From: Kribbella monticola
GTDB taxonomy: Bacteria; Actinomycetota; Actinomycetes; Propionibacteriales; Kribbellaceae
Reading direction: 5' to 3'
Length of the DNA: 64,000 nt
Assembly (NCBI RefSeq): GCF_003261635.1
Contig: NZ_QFXK01000004.1
Coordinates: 124,001 to 188,000, forward strand
Of the stretch, positions 51,771 to 61,386 are shown piece after piece (the first letter of the stretch is position 1; each line of letters begins with the position of its first letter). The notes beneath the pieces were generated by a model. That model was not told the DNA's origin. It searched no databases and saw nothing but the letters and a program-made list of their open reading frames with translations. The position numbers and the translations under genes are program-made.

Positions 51771-52943
51771 ATGAACACTTCAGCGATTCGCCCCTTCCGC
51801 ATCGAGATCCCGCAGACCGACCTGGACGACCTCCGGTCCCGGCTGGCCCACACCCGCTGGCCGGAGCCGGCGCCGACGGAGGCGGCCGACTTCAGCCGCG
51901 GCGTACCGCTGTCCTATCTCCGCGAGCTGGCCCAATATTGGGGCAACGATTTCGACTGGCGCGCCCAAGAGGCCCGGCTCAACTCGTACCCTCAGTTCCT
52001 CACCGAGATCGACGGCCAGACGATCCACTTCCTCCACGTACCCTCCCCCGTACCTTCCGCGACGCCGCTGCTCATGACCCATGGCTACCCCGGATCGTTC
52101 GTGGAGTTCCTCGAACTGATCAACCCGCTCACCAACCCGGTCGCCCACGGCGGCTCAACAGCCGACGCCTTCCACCTCGTCATCCCTTCCATCACAGGCT
52201 TCGGCTTCTCGACACCGGTCTCGTCTCCCGGCTGGGAGGTCGCCCGTACTACGGAAGCCTTCGCCGTCCTCATGGACCGCCTCGGCTACACCCGCTATGG
52301 CGCCCACGGCGGCGACGTCGGCGCCGGCATCACCGGCCGACTCGCCGCGTTGTATCCCGACCGCGTCATCGGCACCCTCGTCAACAGCGACCGAGGCTCA
52401 CTCGGCCTGGCCGGCGAACAGTTCCCCATCCCCGACCACCTCACCGAGGACGAACTCGCCGTCGTCAACGCCGAACGCGAGTCCTGGAAGGCCGAACGCG
52501 GCTACCTGGACCTCCAGTCCCACCGCCCCGAAACCATCGCCGCAGCCCTCACCGCCTCCCCCGTCGCCCAACTGGCCTGGATCACCGACAAGTTCCAAAC
52601 CTGGACCAACCCCGCCGCCCTCACCCCCGACCAGGCAGTCCCCCGCGACCAACTCCTGACCAACATCACCCTCTACTGGTTCACCCGCACAGGCGCCACC
52701 TCCGCCCGCTTCCTCTGGGAAGCAGCCCACTCCGGCCTCTCCTGGCTAGCCCCCTCCACCGTCCCCGCAGGCTGGTCCATCTTCAACACCACCCCAGTCC
52801 TCCGCCGCTTCATGGACCCCACCCACCAATCCCCCTTCTGGTCCGACCACAAGGAAGGCGGCCACTTCGCCGCCATGGAAGCCCCAGCCTTGTTGGTCGA
52901 CGACCTCCGCACGTTCTTCAAAACCCTGCAGCCTGGCGCCTGA
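51771..52943 (+). CDS. Epoxide hydrolase-family alpha/beta hydrolase, second pair
   Basis: A 390-residue hydrolase of the EHN family. The N-terminal [20 protein letters not shown] precedes the core; the oxyanion motif is HGYPGSF (His104), nucleophile Asp182 in [10 protein letters not shown] and catalytic His365 in [10 protein letters not shown]. Compared with the paralog at 37140 the cap differs most (residues 200-300), so a changed substrate is likely. The ATG lies 22 bases after the palindrome; TTGGAG serves as ribosome site. A hairpin follows. Confidence 0.92.
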   Translation: MNTSAIRPFRIEIPQTDLDDLRSRLAHTRWPEPAPTEAADFSRGVPLSYLRELAQYWGNDFDWRAQEARLNSYPQFLTEIDGQTIHFLHVPSPVPSATPLLMTHGYPGSFVEFLELINPLTNPVAHGGSTADAFHLVIPSITGFGFSTPVSSPGWEVARTTEAFAVLMDRLGYTRYGAHGGDVGAGITGRLAALYPDRVIGTLVNSDRGSLGLAGEQFPIPDHLTEDELAVVNAERESWKAERGYLDLQSHRPETIAAALTASPVAQLAWITDKFQTWTNPAALTPDQAVPRDQLLTNITLYWFTRTGATSARFLWEAAHSGLSWLAPSTVPAGWSIFNTTPVLRRFMDPTHQSPFWSDHKEGGHFAAMEAPALLVDDLRTFFKTLQPGA

Positions 52944-52955
52944 ACCCGTCATCGC

Positions 52956-52993
52956 CACCTCAGCCCGACCGCAGCGCCGGTCGGACTGAGGTG
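52956..52993 (+). terminator. Hairpin terminator after second epoxide hydrolase
   Basis: Arms of 16 bases (52956-52971 and 52978-52993) pair with one mismatch around CAGCGC; a TTC follows. Confidence 0.82.
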
Positions 52994-53069
52994 CTTCAGA
53001 CACGCTCAGGGTGTGAGGTCCAGAGATTGTCGGGGCAATCTGGCAGGCTCTCCGCGAGGTGGTGACTGG

Positions 53070-56000
53070 ATGAAGCCTGGAATCTATGACGCGCTCGTAA
53101 CCAACGGTCTGGTTGACGTTCTTGATCAGACAGACGGACTCACGTCTCTGGTAGAAGATATTGACGATGCGGACCAGCCTGAGGTGCTTGCGCGCCACGT
53201 TCGGGACGCCGTACTGCGAACGCTCGGTGCAACCCGCGACCAAGGAGAACGGGTAGCGCTTGTCAATGATTTGCTCAGCCGTCTGCCAGCAGAGAACGAC
53301 CTCCTGCCTGACGCGAAACCACAGCAGCTACTCGCGCTCTATCCTCCGGCTGGGCCTGGTGTTCATCGGCCAGGCGGTCTCCGTCCAAGCACTCCGCTAT
53401 CGGACGCGGCCCTCCTGACAAATGCTCACGGCGAACCGGCACTCGGCTCCGAACTACGCGCCGAGATCGACACCTCCGATGAAGTCGACCTGCTCTGCGC
53501 TTTCGTCAAGTGGTACGGACTGCGGCTCCTCGAGCCCGAATTGTCGCGCCTGCGACAACGTGACGCTCCGCTCCGGGTGATCACCACGACCTACCTCGGA
53601 GCCACTGATCGCCACGCGCTCGACCGCCTTGTGACTGACTTCGGCGCCGAGGTGAAGATCCAGTACGACGTACTCCGCACGCGCCTGCACGCAAAGGCCT
53701 GGCTCTTTCGCCGCAACACGGGCTTCGATACTGCGTACGTCGGATCGTCCAACCTCTCGCGGGCAGCGCTTCTTGATGGGGTCGAGTGGAATGTTCGGCT
53801 CTCTCGGATCGCAACGCCGAGCCTTCTCAAGAAGTTCGCCGCGACGTTCGATACGTACTGGAATGATTCGACCTTCGAGACCTACAACCCGGAGCACGAC
53901 CGCGACCGCCTTGACGACGCTCTAGCCGAGGCCGGCAACCGCAAAACGACCGACCGCGTGACGATCTCACTCGCCGGCCTAGAGGTACGACCGCGGCCTT
54001 ACCAAGCCGAGATGCTCGAGACAATCGCTGTCGAGCGCGAAGTCCACGACCGCCATCGGAATCTCGTGGTGGCGGCAACAGGAACCGGCAAGACCGTCAT
54101 TGCTGCGCTCGACTATCGGCGCCTCCGAGACGCCGCGATGGCCCGCGGAGAGCAAGCACCATCTCTCCTCTTCATCGCTCATCGCCGCGAGATCCTGCAG
54201 CAGTCGCTGCGCACCTATCGCGAGGTACTCAACGATGCAAACTTTGGCGAGGAGTACTTCTCAGGCGCGCGGCCAGAGCGGTGGAACCATGTCTTCGCCT
54301 CTGTACAGGCCTTGACGAATTACGACATCACCACCATGCCTGCAGAGTCCTTCGACATCCTGGTCGTCGATGAGTTCCATCACGCCGCAGCTCGGACCTA
54401 TCGAAAGCTGCTTGGTCACCTTCAACCCCGAGAACTCCTGGGACTGACGGCTACACCGGAACGTACCGACGGTTTCGATCTACAGTCCTATTTTGGTGGA
54501 AGGACCGCAGTCGAGCTTCGTCTCTGGGATGCCCTCTCGGATGATCTCCTGTGCCCATTCCATTACTTCGGCATCGCGGACGGCACAAGCCTCGCCGATG
54601 TGCAGTGGAAGCGGGGAAGATATGACGAGGTACAGCTAGAAGGCTTGTACACCGGTAACGCCAGGCGTGCCGCCATCGTCTTACGCGAACTCAGGGACAA
54701 GCTCACTGATGTACGCAAGATGCGCGCACTCGGTTTCTGCGTATCAGTCGCCCACGCCGAGTACATGGCCAAGGTCTTCAACGACGCGGGCATCCCCGCT
54801 CTCGCGGTCTCCGGTCGGTCGCTAACTGTCGAGCGCGATCAGGCTCTTCGCGATCTGAAGGATCGTCGAGTAAACGCCCTCTTCGCGGCTGACTTGTTCA
54901 ACGAAGGCCTCGACCTACCCGAAGTCGACACCGTCCTCTTCCTACGCCCCACCGAGAGCCCAACTGTTTTCCTCCAGCAACTTGGTCGCGGACTACGCCA
55001 AGCGACAGGAAAGCCCGTCCTCACGGCACTCGATTTCGTAGGCCATCAACGCAAGGAGTTTCGCTTCGACAAGCGTTTCAGAGCCCTCACCGGCCAAACG
55101 CGCAAGGGACTCCAACGGCAGGTGGAGAAGGGGTTCCCGCTTCTTCCGTCGGGCTGTCAGATCGTTTTGGACAAAGTCACGCAAGCAGCCGTGCTACAGA
55201 ATCTGCGCGACCAACTGACCGGGAGCAAGCGCGAGATCGTTGCGGAGTTGCGTGCCCATCCACACCAGAACCTGCCGACGTTCCTGCATGAGTCCGGTAT
55301 CGAGCTCAGTGATGTTCTGCGGGACAAGCGCAGCTGGACCAGCCTTCGCCGAGAGGCCGGCATACCGACTCCAAGCGGCGGAGATCACGAAGCCGCCTTG
55401 CTTCGACGAGTACGTGCCCTCGCCCATGTCGACGATCCCATCCGCATGCAGGCTTATCGAGCCCTTCTAGCGGACAAGGCGCCGTCCTATGAAGATTTGG
55501 ACGCTGACCAACAACTGCACGCGCAAATGCTGTTCTTCTCACTCTGGCCAAATGGTGGCGGCTTCGACTCGTTCGGAGCGGGGCTTGCCGCGCTCAGAGC
55601 TGAACACGCCCTCCGTGATGAACTGCTCCAGGTCATCGACATCACGATGGATCGCGCCCGCCATCGGACGCTTCAACTGACCGGAAAGCTCGCCAGCGTG
55701 CCTCTTCGCATTCATGCAAGCTACCAGCGCGAGGAGATCCTGACCGCACTTCGCTACGCAGACTTGGAACGCCATCGACCGAGCACCTTCCAACAGGGCG
55801 TCGTGTACTCACCGGAGATCGATACCGATGCGTTCCTAGTGACACTTCAGAAGTCTGAGGCGGACTACTCGCCAACCACCATGTATCGCGACTACGCAAT
55901 CAGCCCGACCCTGTTCCATTGGGAGACACAGAGCGCCACCTCAGTGACCTCCAAGACAGGCCAGCGCTACATTGACCACCGCCAACGCGGATCCAACATC

Positions 56001-56171
56001 TTGATCTTCGCTCGGGCTCACCTCGAAACTGAGATGGGCACCTCGCCATATGTCTTCCTCGGTCCAGCCGCCTACGTCAACCACACCGGCGATCGGCCGA
56101 TTGCTATCACCTGGCGCTTGCAAGTCCCGATGCCCACCGATCTTTTCCAGGTCGCGTCAGTCGTCGCATGA
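53070..56171 (+). CDS. PLD-nuclease/SF2 helicase/DUF3427 protein
   Basis: A 1033-residue protein, visibly lower in G+C than its neighbours. Residues 120-290 are a PLD-like nuclease (LHAKAWLF with His207/Lys209, then GSSNLS). The helicase part has PYQAEMLE, AATGTGKT (Lys341), VVDEFHHA (DExH), LTATPER and the late QLGRGLRQA. The C-terminal 350 residues fit DUF3427. ATG 53070 is preceded by GAGG/GTGG elements. A TTA leucine codon occurs at residue 538, rare in such genomes. Proteins of this layout are common in defence islands; the function as antiviral restriction is inferred. Confidence 0.88.
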   Translation: MKPGIYDALVTNGLVDVLDQTDGLTSLVEDIDDADQPEVLARHVRDAVLRTLGATRDQGERVALVNDLLSRLPAENDLLPDAKPQQLLALYPPAGPGVHRPGGLRPSTPLSDAALLTNAHGEPALGSELRAEIDTSDEVDLLCAFVKWYGLRLLEPELSRLRQRDAPLRVITTTYLGATDRHALDRLVTDFGAEVKIQYDVLRTRLHAKAWLFRRNTGFDTAYVGSSNLSRAALLDGVEWNVRLSRIATPSLLKKFAATFDTYWNDSTFETYNPEHDRDRLDDALAEAGNRKTTDRVTISLAGLEVRPRPYQAEMLETIAVEREVHDRHRNLVVAATGTGKTVIAALDYRRLRDAAMARGEQAPSLLFIAHRREILQQSLRTYREVLNDANFGEEYFSGARPERWNHVFASVQALTNYDITTMPAESFDILVVDEFHHAAARTYRKLLGHLQPRELLGLTATPERTDGFDLQSYFGGRTAVELRLWDALSDDLLCPFHYFGIADGTSLADVQWKRGRYDEVQLEGLYTGNARRAAIVLRELRDKLTDVRKMRALGFCVSVAHAEYMAKVFNDAGIPALAVSGRSLTVERDQALRDLKDRRVNALFAADLFNEGLDLPEVDTVLFLRPTESPTVFLQQLGRGLRQATGKPVLTALDFVGHQRKEFRFDKRFRALTGQTRKGLQRQVEKGFPLLPSGCQIVLDKVTQAAVLQNLRDQLTGSKREIVAELRAHPHQNLPTFLHESGIELSDVLRDKRSWTSLRREAGIPTPSGGDHEAALLRRVRALAHVDDPIRMQAYRALLADKAPSYEDLDADQQLHAQMLFFSLWPNGGGFDSFGAGLAALRAEHALRDELLQVIDITMDRARHRTLQLTGKLASVPLRIHASYQREEILTALRYADLERHRPSTFQQGVVYSPEIDTDAFLVTLQKSEADYSPTTMYRDYAISPTLFHWETQSATSVTSKTGQRYIDHRQRGSNILIFARAHLETEMGTSPYVFLGPAAYVNHTGDRPIAITWRLQVPMPTDLFQVASVVA

Positions 56172-56249
56172 CAGCCAGCTAGATCGACTGCTGGTTCGAT
56201 CACGCAATTCGAGTGGTCGCCGGCCGAGCAGGCAGATCCTCAGTCGTCT

Positions 56250-56991
56250 TCATCGCCGACGAGCTGATGCGATGACCTCGTCGATTGATTCGGCGACGAT
56301 GGTGGGGGCTTCGGTTGGGATGTTGTGGCCGCTCTGGCGGGCGACCTTAAGGCTGGCGCCTAGGTCGGCTGCCAGTGATTGCTGGTGGTGCTGCCATCGG
56401 TCGTCGAGTTCGGCGAGCGTAAAGGGTTGCCAGGGCGTGAGGTCTGTGAGGTCGAGCCAGTGGCGGACTCGGCTGGTGATGACGACACTCGGTCGGTCGA
56501 GGGTGCGTCTGCTGCGCCTGATCTTGTCCGCGCTGGCAACCACGTCGTATGACAAGTGATCCTCCCGGCCGCCGTCGGCTACAAAGAGGACCGGTTCGTC
56601 GGTTCAGGTGGATGTCACTTGTATCGACAAGAACCAAGCCGGCGACATTCTCTGGCCATCGGTCGGCGAAGAGTAGGGCGACCAGGCCACCGAGCGAGTG
56701 GCCGACCAGGACAAACGGTCCCGCGAGGTCCGCGGTCGCGAGTAGCCGGCCCAATTCCTCTGAGGCAGCGCTCAGTGGGGGCGTCCCTGAGTCGGCCGGG
56801 GTCTCGCTGTCGCCAATTCCTGCGCGGTCGTAGATCAGGAGCGTTGTCGGGGACTTCAGCGCGGCGATGACTGCGTCCCAGGAGCCTCTGCCGGCGCCCG
56901 CACCGGAGATGAAGACGACCGTCGGGGTTCCCTCCCCCGCGATCTCAGCTGCGAGCGTGTACCCGCCGACATCGAACATTGTGGTCGCCAT
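56250..56991 (-). pseudogene. Alpha/beta hydrolase, frameshifted copy
   Basis: The gene starts (ATG 56991) like its neighbour at 57796, with MATTMFDVGGYTLAAEI, then GHSLGGLVALLFA (nucleophile Ser) and VLVDTSDIHL. At about 56590-56610 eight bases present in the neighbour are missing; the frame then breaks into Arg/Pro nonsense, while the other frame continues with EDHLSYDVVASADKI and SGHNIP to a stop at 56250. The catalytic His would be cut off from the Ser. One deletion explains it. It is a decaying tandem duplicate. Confidence 0.85.
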
Positions 56992-57046
56992 GGCGACGAG
57001 CCTAGGGCGACGACACGTAGTACGGCGTCAGGACCTCGGCTAGGCC

Positions 57047-57796
57047 TCAGTGGTTGCGGGTGGCGGTGATGAGGGTGTCGATTGCTTCGGCTACGACGGT
57101 TGGGTCGTCCTTGTGGACGTAGTGACCGCCGGCGCGGGCGATCTTGTGGGTGGCGGCTAGGTCGGTTGCGAGGGTGCGTTGGTGGCGTTGCCAGCGGTCG
57201 TCCAGTTCGGCGAGGGTGAAGGGTTGCCAGGGGTCGGGGTCCTCGATTTCGAGCCAGCCGCCGGGGCGGCTGGCGATGACGACGGTTGGTACGCCGAGGG
57301 CGCGTCTGCTGCGGGCGACTTCGTCGACGGTGGCGACCACGTCGTACGAGAGGTGGTCCTCCCTGTCTCCGTCGTCAATGACGACGTACGGGTTGTCGAG
57401 CTCGAGATCCAGGTGGATGTCGGTGGCGTCGACCAGGACGAGGCCGGCGAGATTCTCCGGCCATTGCGCGGCGTAGATCAGGCCGATCAGGCCTCCAATT
57501 GAGTGGCCGACAAGGATGAATGGGCCGGGAATGTCAACTGCGACGAGCAGGCGGCGCAGCTCGTCCGCGGCGGCGCCAAGTGGGCGCGATCCTCCAGTTT
57601 GCGGTATCTCGCTATCGCCGATCCCGGCGCGGGCGTAGGTCATCAGAGTTGTCGACGAATGCAAGGCGGAGATCGTTGCTTCCCAGGGTTCTCCCGCGTC
57701 GCCGCTGCCGGAGATGAAGACGACCGTAGGCGAGCCCTCCCCCGAGATCTCGGCTGCAAGCTTGTAGCCGCCGACGTCGAATTTGGTGGTCGCCAT
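57047..57796 (-). CDS. Alpha/beta hydrolase, intact copy
   Basis: A 249-residue hydrolase from ATG 57796; a frame to 57907 is longer but starts with unlikely sequence. FISGSGDAGEPWEA is the oxyanion region, GHSIGGLIGLIYA carries the nucleophile Ser, and GGHYVHKDDP the catalytic His. The acid is likely the Asp in VVIASRPGGW to LEIEDPDPW. It belongs to the broad esterase/haloperoxidase-like class; substrate unknown. The degenerate copy lies just downstream in the same direction, 55 bases away. Confidence 0.9.
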   Translation of the reverse strand: MATTKFDVGGYKLAAEISGEGSPTVVFISGSGDAGEPWEATISALHSSTTLMTYARAGIGDSEIPQTGGSRPLGAAADELRRLLVAVDIPGPFILVGHSIGGLIGLIYAAQWPENLAGLVLVDATDIHLDLELDNPYVVIDDGDREDHLSYDVVATVDEVARSRRALGVPTVVIASRPGGWLEIEDPDPWQPFTLAELDDRWQRHQRTLATDLAATHKIARAGGHYVHKDDPTVVAEAIDTLITATRNH

Positions 57797-57936
57797 GGCT
57801 AGGAGCCTAGGACCTGGACGGGTCGGCGAACCGCGGCACGGCGTACGGGCTGTGCGCGGACTCAGAACGGTGAGTGATTGAACTGAGTGGATTCTTCTGT
57901 TGGACATCTCAGCTGGGGAGGGGGAGGTTGGGATGT

Positions 57937-58908
57937 ATGGAATTCACTCATCTTGGGCGGACTGGGCTTACTGTTAGTCGGATTTGTTTGGGGACGATGA
58001 ACTTTGGGCCGCATACGAGCGAGGACGACTCGCACGCGATCATGGATGCGGCGCTTGAGAAGGGGATCAACTTCTTCGACACGGCCAATGTGTATGGGCG
58101 GAGTGTGGGGAAGGGTGCGACGGAGGAGATCGTCGGGCGGTGGTTCGCGAAGGACCCTAAGAACCGTGAGAAGACGGTGCTTGCCACCAAGCTGTACGGC
58201 GACATGGACGAGTGGCCGAACGAGGGCAAGCTCTCCGCGCTCAACATTCGTCGCGCGCTCGACGCGAGTCTGAAGCGGCTGCAGACGGACTACATCGACC
58301 TGTACCAGTTCCACCACATCGACCGCGCGACGCCGTGGGAGGAGATCTGGCAGGCGATGGAGGTCGCCGTACAGCAGGGCAAGATCCTGTACGCCGGCAG
58401 CAGCAACTTCGCCGGCTGGCACATCGCTCAGGCGCAGGCGGCTGCCGAGAAGCGGAACTTCACCGGCCTCGTCAGCGAGCAGTCGATCTACAACCTGATC
58501 GTGCGCGACGTGGAGCGCGAGGTGCTGCCTGCTGCGCAGGAGTACGGGCTCGGCGTCATCCCCTGGTCGCCGCTGCAAGGCGGTCTCCTGGGTGGCGTGA
58601 TCCGCAAGGAGAACGAGGGCGTACGCCGTACCGAGGGTCGCGCCAAGGAAGCTCTGGAGAAGCTGCGCCCCCAGATCGAGCAGTACGAGGCGCTGGCCGA
58701 CGAGCTCGGACACGAGCCTGGCGACGTGGCGCTCGCTTGGCTCCTGCACCAGCCCGCCGTCACCGGCCCGATCGTCGGCCCGCGGACTATGGAGCAGCTC
58801 GAGTCCGCAGTACGCGCTGTCGACGTCAAGCTAGACGACAAGACCCTCACCCAACTCGACGAGATCTTCCCGGGCTACAAGGCCGCCCCCGAGGACTACG
58901 CCTGGTGA
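57937..58908 (+). CDS. Aldo/keto reductase
   Basis: A 323-residue protein from ATG 57937 (GGGAGGGGGAGG upstream). Catalytic tetrad: Asp in FFDTANVYGRS, Tyr of that motif, Lys in LATKLYGD and His in YQFHHIDRATP. NADPH-binding GGSSNFAG-like and IPWSPLQGG and the late GPRTMEQLESAV complete it. Single-domain TIM barrel, cytoplasmic. It reduces aldehydes or ketones with NADPH; substrate unknown. Ends at the strong hairpin shared with the LysR gene. Confidence 0.94.
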   Translation: MEFTHLGRTGLTVSRICLGTMNFGPHTSEDDSHAIMDAALEKGINFFDTANVYGRSVGKGATEEIVGRWFAKDPKNREKTVLATKLYGDMDEWPNEGKLSALNIRRALDASLKRLQTDYIDLYQFHHIDRATPWEEIWQAMEVAVQQGKILYAGSSNFAGWHIAQAQAAAEKRNFTGLVSEQSIYNLIVRDVEREVLPAAQEYGLGVIPWSPLQGGLLGGVIRKENEGVRRTEGRAKEALEKLRPQIEQYEALADELGHEPGDVALAWLLHQPAVTGPIVGPRTMEQLESAVRAVDVKLDDKTLTQLDEIFPGYKAAPEDYAW

Positions 58909-58931
58909 GACCGCTGCGCTGAGTTCCGCAC

Positions 58932-58967
58932 ATCGCCCGTACGCCGAACGCTCGGCGTACGGGCGAT
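58932..58967. terminator. Strong hairpin terminator between convergent genes
   Basis: Perfect 16-base arms (58932-58947 and 58952-58967) with an ACGC loop. It starts 24 bases after the aldo/keto reductase stop and lies before that of the LysR gene. One of the longest perfect stems in the window. Confidence 0.92.
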
Positions 58968-58981
58968 TCGTGCGAGGGGTG

Positions 58982-59863
58982 TCAGGTGAGCGTTGTGGGG
59001 AGCATGCCGATGAGGGCGTCGGCGGCTAGGGAGGCTGCGGAGCCGGTGGGGATGGCGACTGAGACCTGCCAGGGGTCGGCGGAGTTGGGGGCCAGGGGGA
59101 CGGTGATGTGGTCGCCTCGTTTGGCTGCGATGCGTTCTGGGACCAGGGCTACGCCGAGGTTGTGGCTGACCAGTGCCAGGAGGGTGTGGACGTCGTTGAC
59201 CTCGATGGTGATCGGGTGGGCGACGCCGGCGCGAGCGAAGGCGTGGTCGGAGATGGCTCGGGCGCCCCAAGTGGGGTCGAAGTCCACGAACGACTCCCCT
59301 GCCAGGTCTGGGAGTGAGACCGAGGACGCGTTGGCCAGGCGGTGTTCGGCGGAGCAGACCATGACCATGGATTCGGTGGAGACCGGACGGAGGTCGAGGC
59401 CTGGGATGGGGTGGCCGGCTGTCGCAACGAAGGCGACGTCGAGGCGGCCGGAGGCTAGTTCGTCGAGCATGGGGGTGGAGCCGCCCTGGCGTACTTCGAT
59501 CTCGACGCCTGGGTAGGCCGAGCGGAACTTGGCGAGGAGGGCTGGTACGTCGACTACGCCGAGGCACTGTTCCAGGCCTACTGAGAGGTGCCCGCGAAGG
59601 AGGCCCTGTACTGCGGCGACAGCGTCCTTTGCTGCTTCGGCGGCCGCTAGGGTGCGGCGGCCTTCACAGAGGAGAGCCCGGCCGGCCTCGGTGAGTTCGA
59701 CGCTGCGGGTGTTGCGGACGAAGAGCGAGGTGTGGAGTTCGCGTTCGAGGGCGCGGATCGACGCGGACAGGCCGGACTGCGAGATCGACATCGCCTCGGC
59801 CGCCCGGGTGAAGTGCTTCTGCTCGGCGACGGCGACGAAGTGTTCGAGATGCCTCAGCTCCAT
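58982..59863 (-). CDS. LysR-family regulator
   Basis: A 293-residue regulator: the HTH is HFTRAAEAMSISQSGLSASIRALERELHTSLF, followed by a linker helix and an effector domain (GLEQCLGVVDVPALLAKF). It acts as a tetramer, activating or repressing with a small co-inducer. The aldo/keto reductase is convergent, so it is not the classic divergent target; the gene could still regulate it. Confidence 0.94.
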   Translation of the reverse strand: MELRHLEHFVAVAEQKHFTRAAEAMSISQSGLSASIRALERELHTSLFVRNTRSVELTEAGRALLCEGRRTLAAAEAAKDAVAAVQGLLRGHLSVGLEQCLGVVDVPALLAKFRSAYPGVEIEVRQGGSTPMLDELASGRLDVAFVATAGHPIPGLDLRPVSTESMVMVCSAEHRLANASSVSLPDLAGESFVDFDPTWGARAISDHAFARAGVAHPITIEVNDVHTLLALVSHNLGVALVPERIAAKRGDHITVPLAPNSADPWQVSVAIPTGSAASLAADALIGMLPTTLT

Positions 59864-60007
59864 AACTCAGAAGTATAGGTGGTCAGTCAGCTGGGACTCT
59901 TCGGTCTTGGATGTCACTGACAGCGATCAACCGGCACCTGGCTACGCGTTGTCCACAGCTTCAGGAAGGCCCGTTCGCAGCGGCCGAAGGCTCATATCTT
60001 CTCCGGC

Positions 60008-60919
60008 ATGAAGGATTCCGTGGCGGAGAAGATCCGCGCTCTTGCAGACCAGTACATCCAGGGCGACGTGCGCACAGATTGGCCGGACGAGGAGCTGGCA
60101 GAGCTACTTGACGCCGCCCAGACACATTTGACCGAGAACAGGCCGGATCAGGCGATCTGCATCTGGAAGCAACTTGTCCGCGCAGGCGGGGAGGAAGGTG
60201 ATTGGGGACATCTCGAGTACGCCGACTATCTGCTGAGGCTGGGCCAGGAAGAGGAAGCGGTCACCGAACTCGCGGCCCTGATGGCGGGGAGGCGGGTGGC
60301 CGGACTTCCGTGGCTTCTGGCGGCCGAGTTGCTCGAGGATCGCGGCATGCTGGAAGAGGCACTCTTCTGGTATTCGGCGGGGGCTGGATGCCAGCCTGCC
60401 GGACTCGCTGCAGCTGTTCAGTTGAGGCAGCTGAGAGAGGGGCGACGCAGGCTCAGGTGGGCCCTCGAGATCCCACTCGATGACGACGATCTGCTGGCCG
60501 AAATGAGCCGCGGCGAGCTGGACGACAAGGTGTTCGACCTCCTCGATCTGCTGGCTTATCCGCAGGTGAGGGACGGACGGCTGCAGTTCTGGGACCGCGC
60601 AGAGGTCGAAGAGGGGTTGCGCGGCGCCGATCCGCCCATCCCGAGAGAGACCGCGAACGCCTACTACTGGTACGTCGAGCTTGTCCTGCGAGCCTGCAGC
60701 GGTGGTCGCCCCACCGTGGTGCCCCGCCGCCCGAACACGCTGATGCCAGTACTGGCGGTTGCCCTCGCAGCGAGGTCAAGGCGCGAGATCCCGTCCATGA
60801 CAGGTCGGCATGGCGATGAAGGTGCGGTCGAGTGGCCGCCTGGGCGGAATCAGGCATGTTGGTGTGGGTCAGGGACCAAGTACAAGAGGTGCTGCGGCGC
60901 ATATCTTGGCGTGGCCTGA
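60008..60919 (+). CDS. SEC-C motif protein with TPR-like helices
   Basis: A 303-residue protein from ATG 60008. Helical repeats (AAQTHLTENRPDQAICIWK, YADYLLRLGQEEEAVTEL) are followed by a less ordered part and end with CWCGSGTKYKRCCG, the zinc-binding SEC-C knuckle also found at the end of SecA. Such proteins bind zinc and may act with chaperones or nucleic acids. No enzyme motif. Confidence 0.86.
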   Translation: MKDSVAEKIRALADQYIQGDVRTDWPDEELAELLDAAQTHLTENRPDQAICIWKQLVRAGGEEGDWGHLEYADYLLRLGQEEEAVTELAALMAGRRVAGLPWLLAAELLEDRGMLEEALFWYSAGAGCQPAGLAAAVQLRQLREGRRRLRWALEIPLDDDDLLAEMSRGELDDKVFDLLDLLAYPQVRDGRLQFWDRAEVEEGLRGADPPIPRETANAYYWYVELVLRACSGGRPTVVPRRPNTLMPVLAVALAARSRREIPSMTGRHGDEGAVEWPPGRNQACWCGSGTKYKRCCGAYLGVA

Positions 60920-60978
60920 CATGAACCCGAGAGCAAGGGATGCACGAGCGGGTGACCTGGGATCGGTAGGGTGGGGCT

Positions 60979-61386
60979 ATGGCTGATGAGTTTCGGGTTG
61001 AGGTTGAGCTGAACGATGGCGAGCACGGGTTGTCGTTCTGGGAGCGGTTGCGGGCGCTTGATCTTGACGACGATGCTCGCAAGCGGCTGGGTGGCAACGT
61101 GACGGTGACTCGGGACGGGTCGCGGTTGATGATCTACGCGAACTCCGAGGACGACGCGCTCGAAGCCGAGAGTGCTGTGCGCGAGGTTGTTTCAGCGGAT
61201 CACTTGAGCGCGGACTACACGTTGACGCGCTGGAGCCACGCGAAGCAGGAGTGGGTTGACCCGAGCACGGCGCCGGACGAGGCGGATGCGGCCGAGCCGA
61301 GCTACGAAGGCGTCGAGACACCGGACCCGCGGTACGTCGTACTGCAGGCCTACAAGCCGGAGTTCCTGCGCGACCTCGGTCTCTGA
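60979..61386 (+). CDS. Hypothetical protein (135 aa)
   Basis: A protein beginning MADEFRVEVELNDGEHGLSFWERLRALDLDDDARKRLGG, with a beta-strand pair after it and a C-terminal YVVLQAYKPEFLRDLGL. An acidic soluble fold, probably ferredoxin-like. No function can be given. Starts 59 bases after the SEC-C gene; co-transcription is possible. Confidence 0.6.
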   Translation: MADEFRVEVELNDGEHGLSFWERLRALDLDDDARKRLGGNVTVTRDGSRLMIYANSEDDALEAESAVREVVSADHLSADYTLTRWSHAKQEWVDPSTAPDEADAAEPSYEGVETPDPRYVVLQAYKPEFLRDLGL

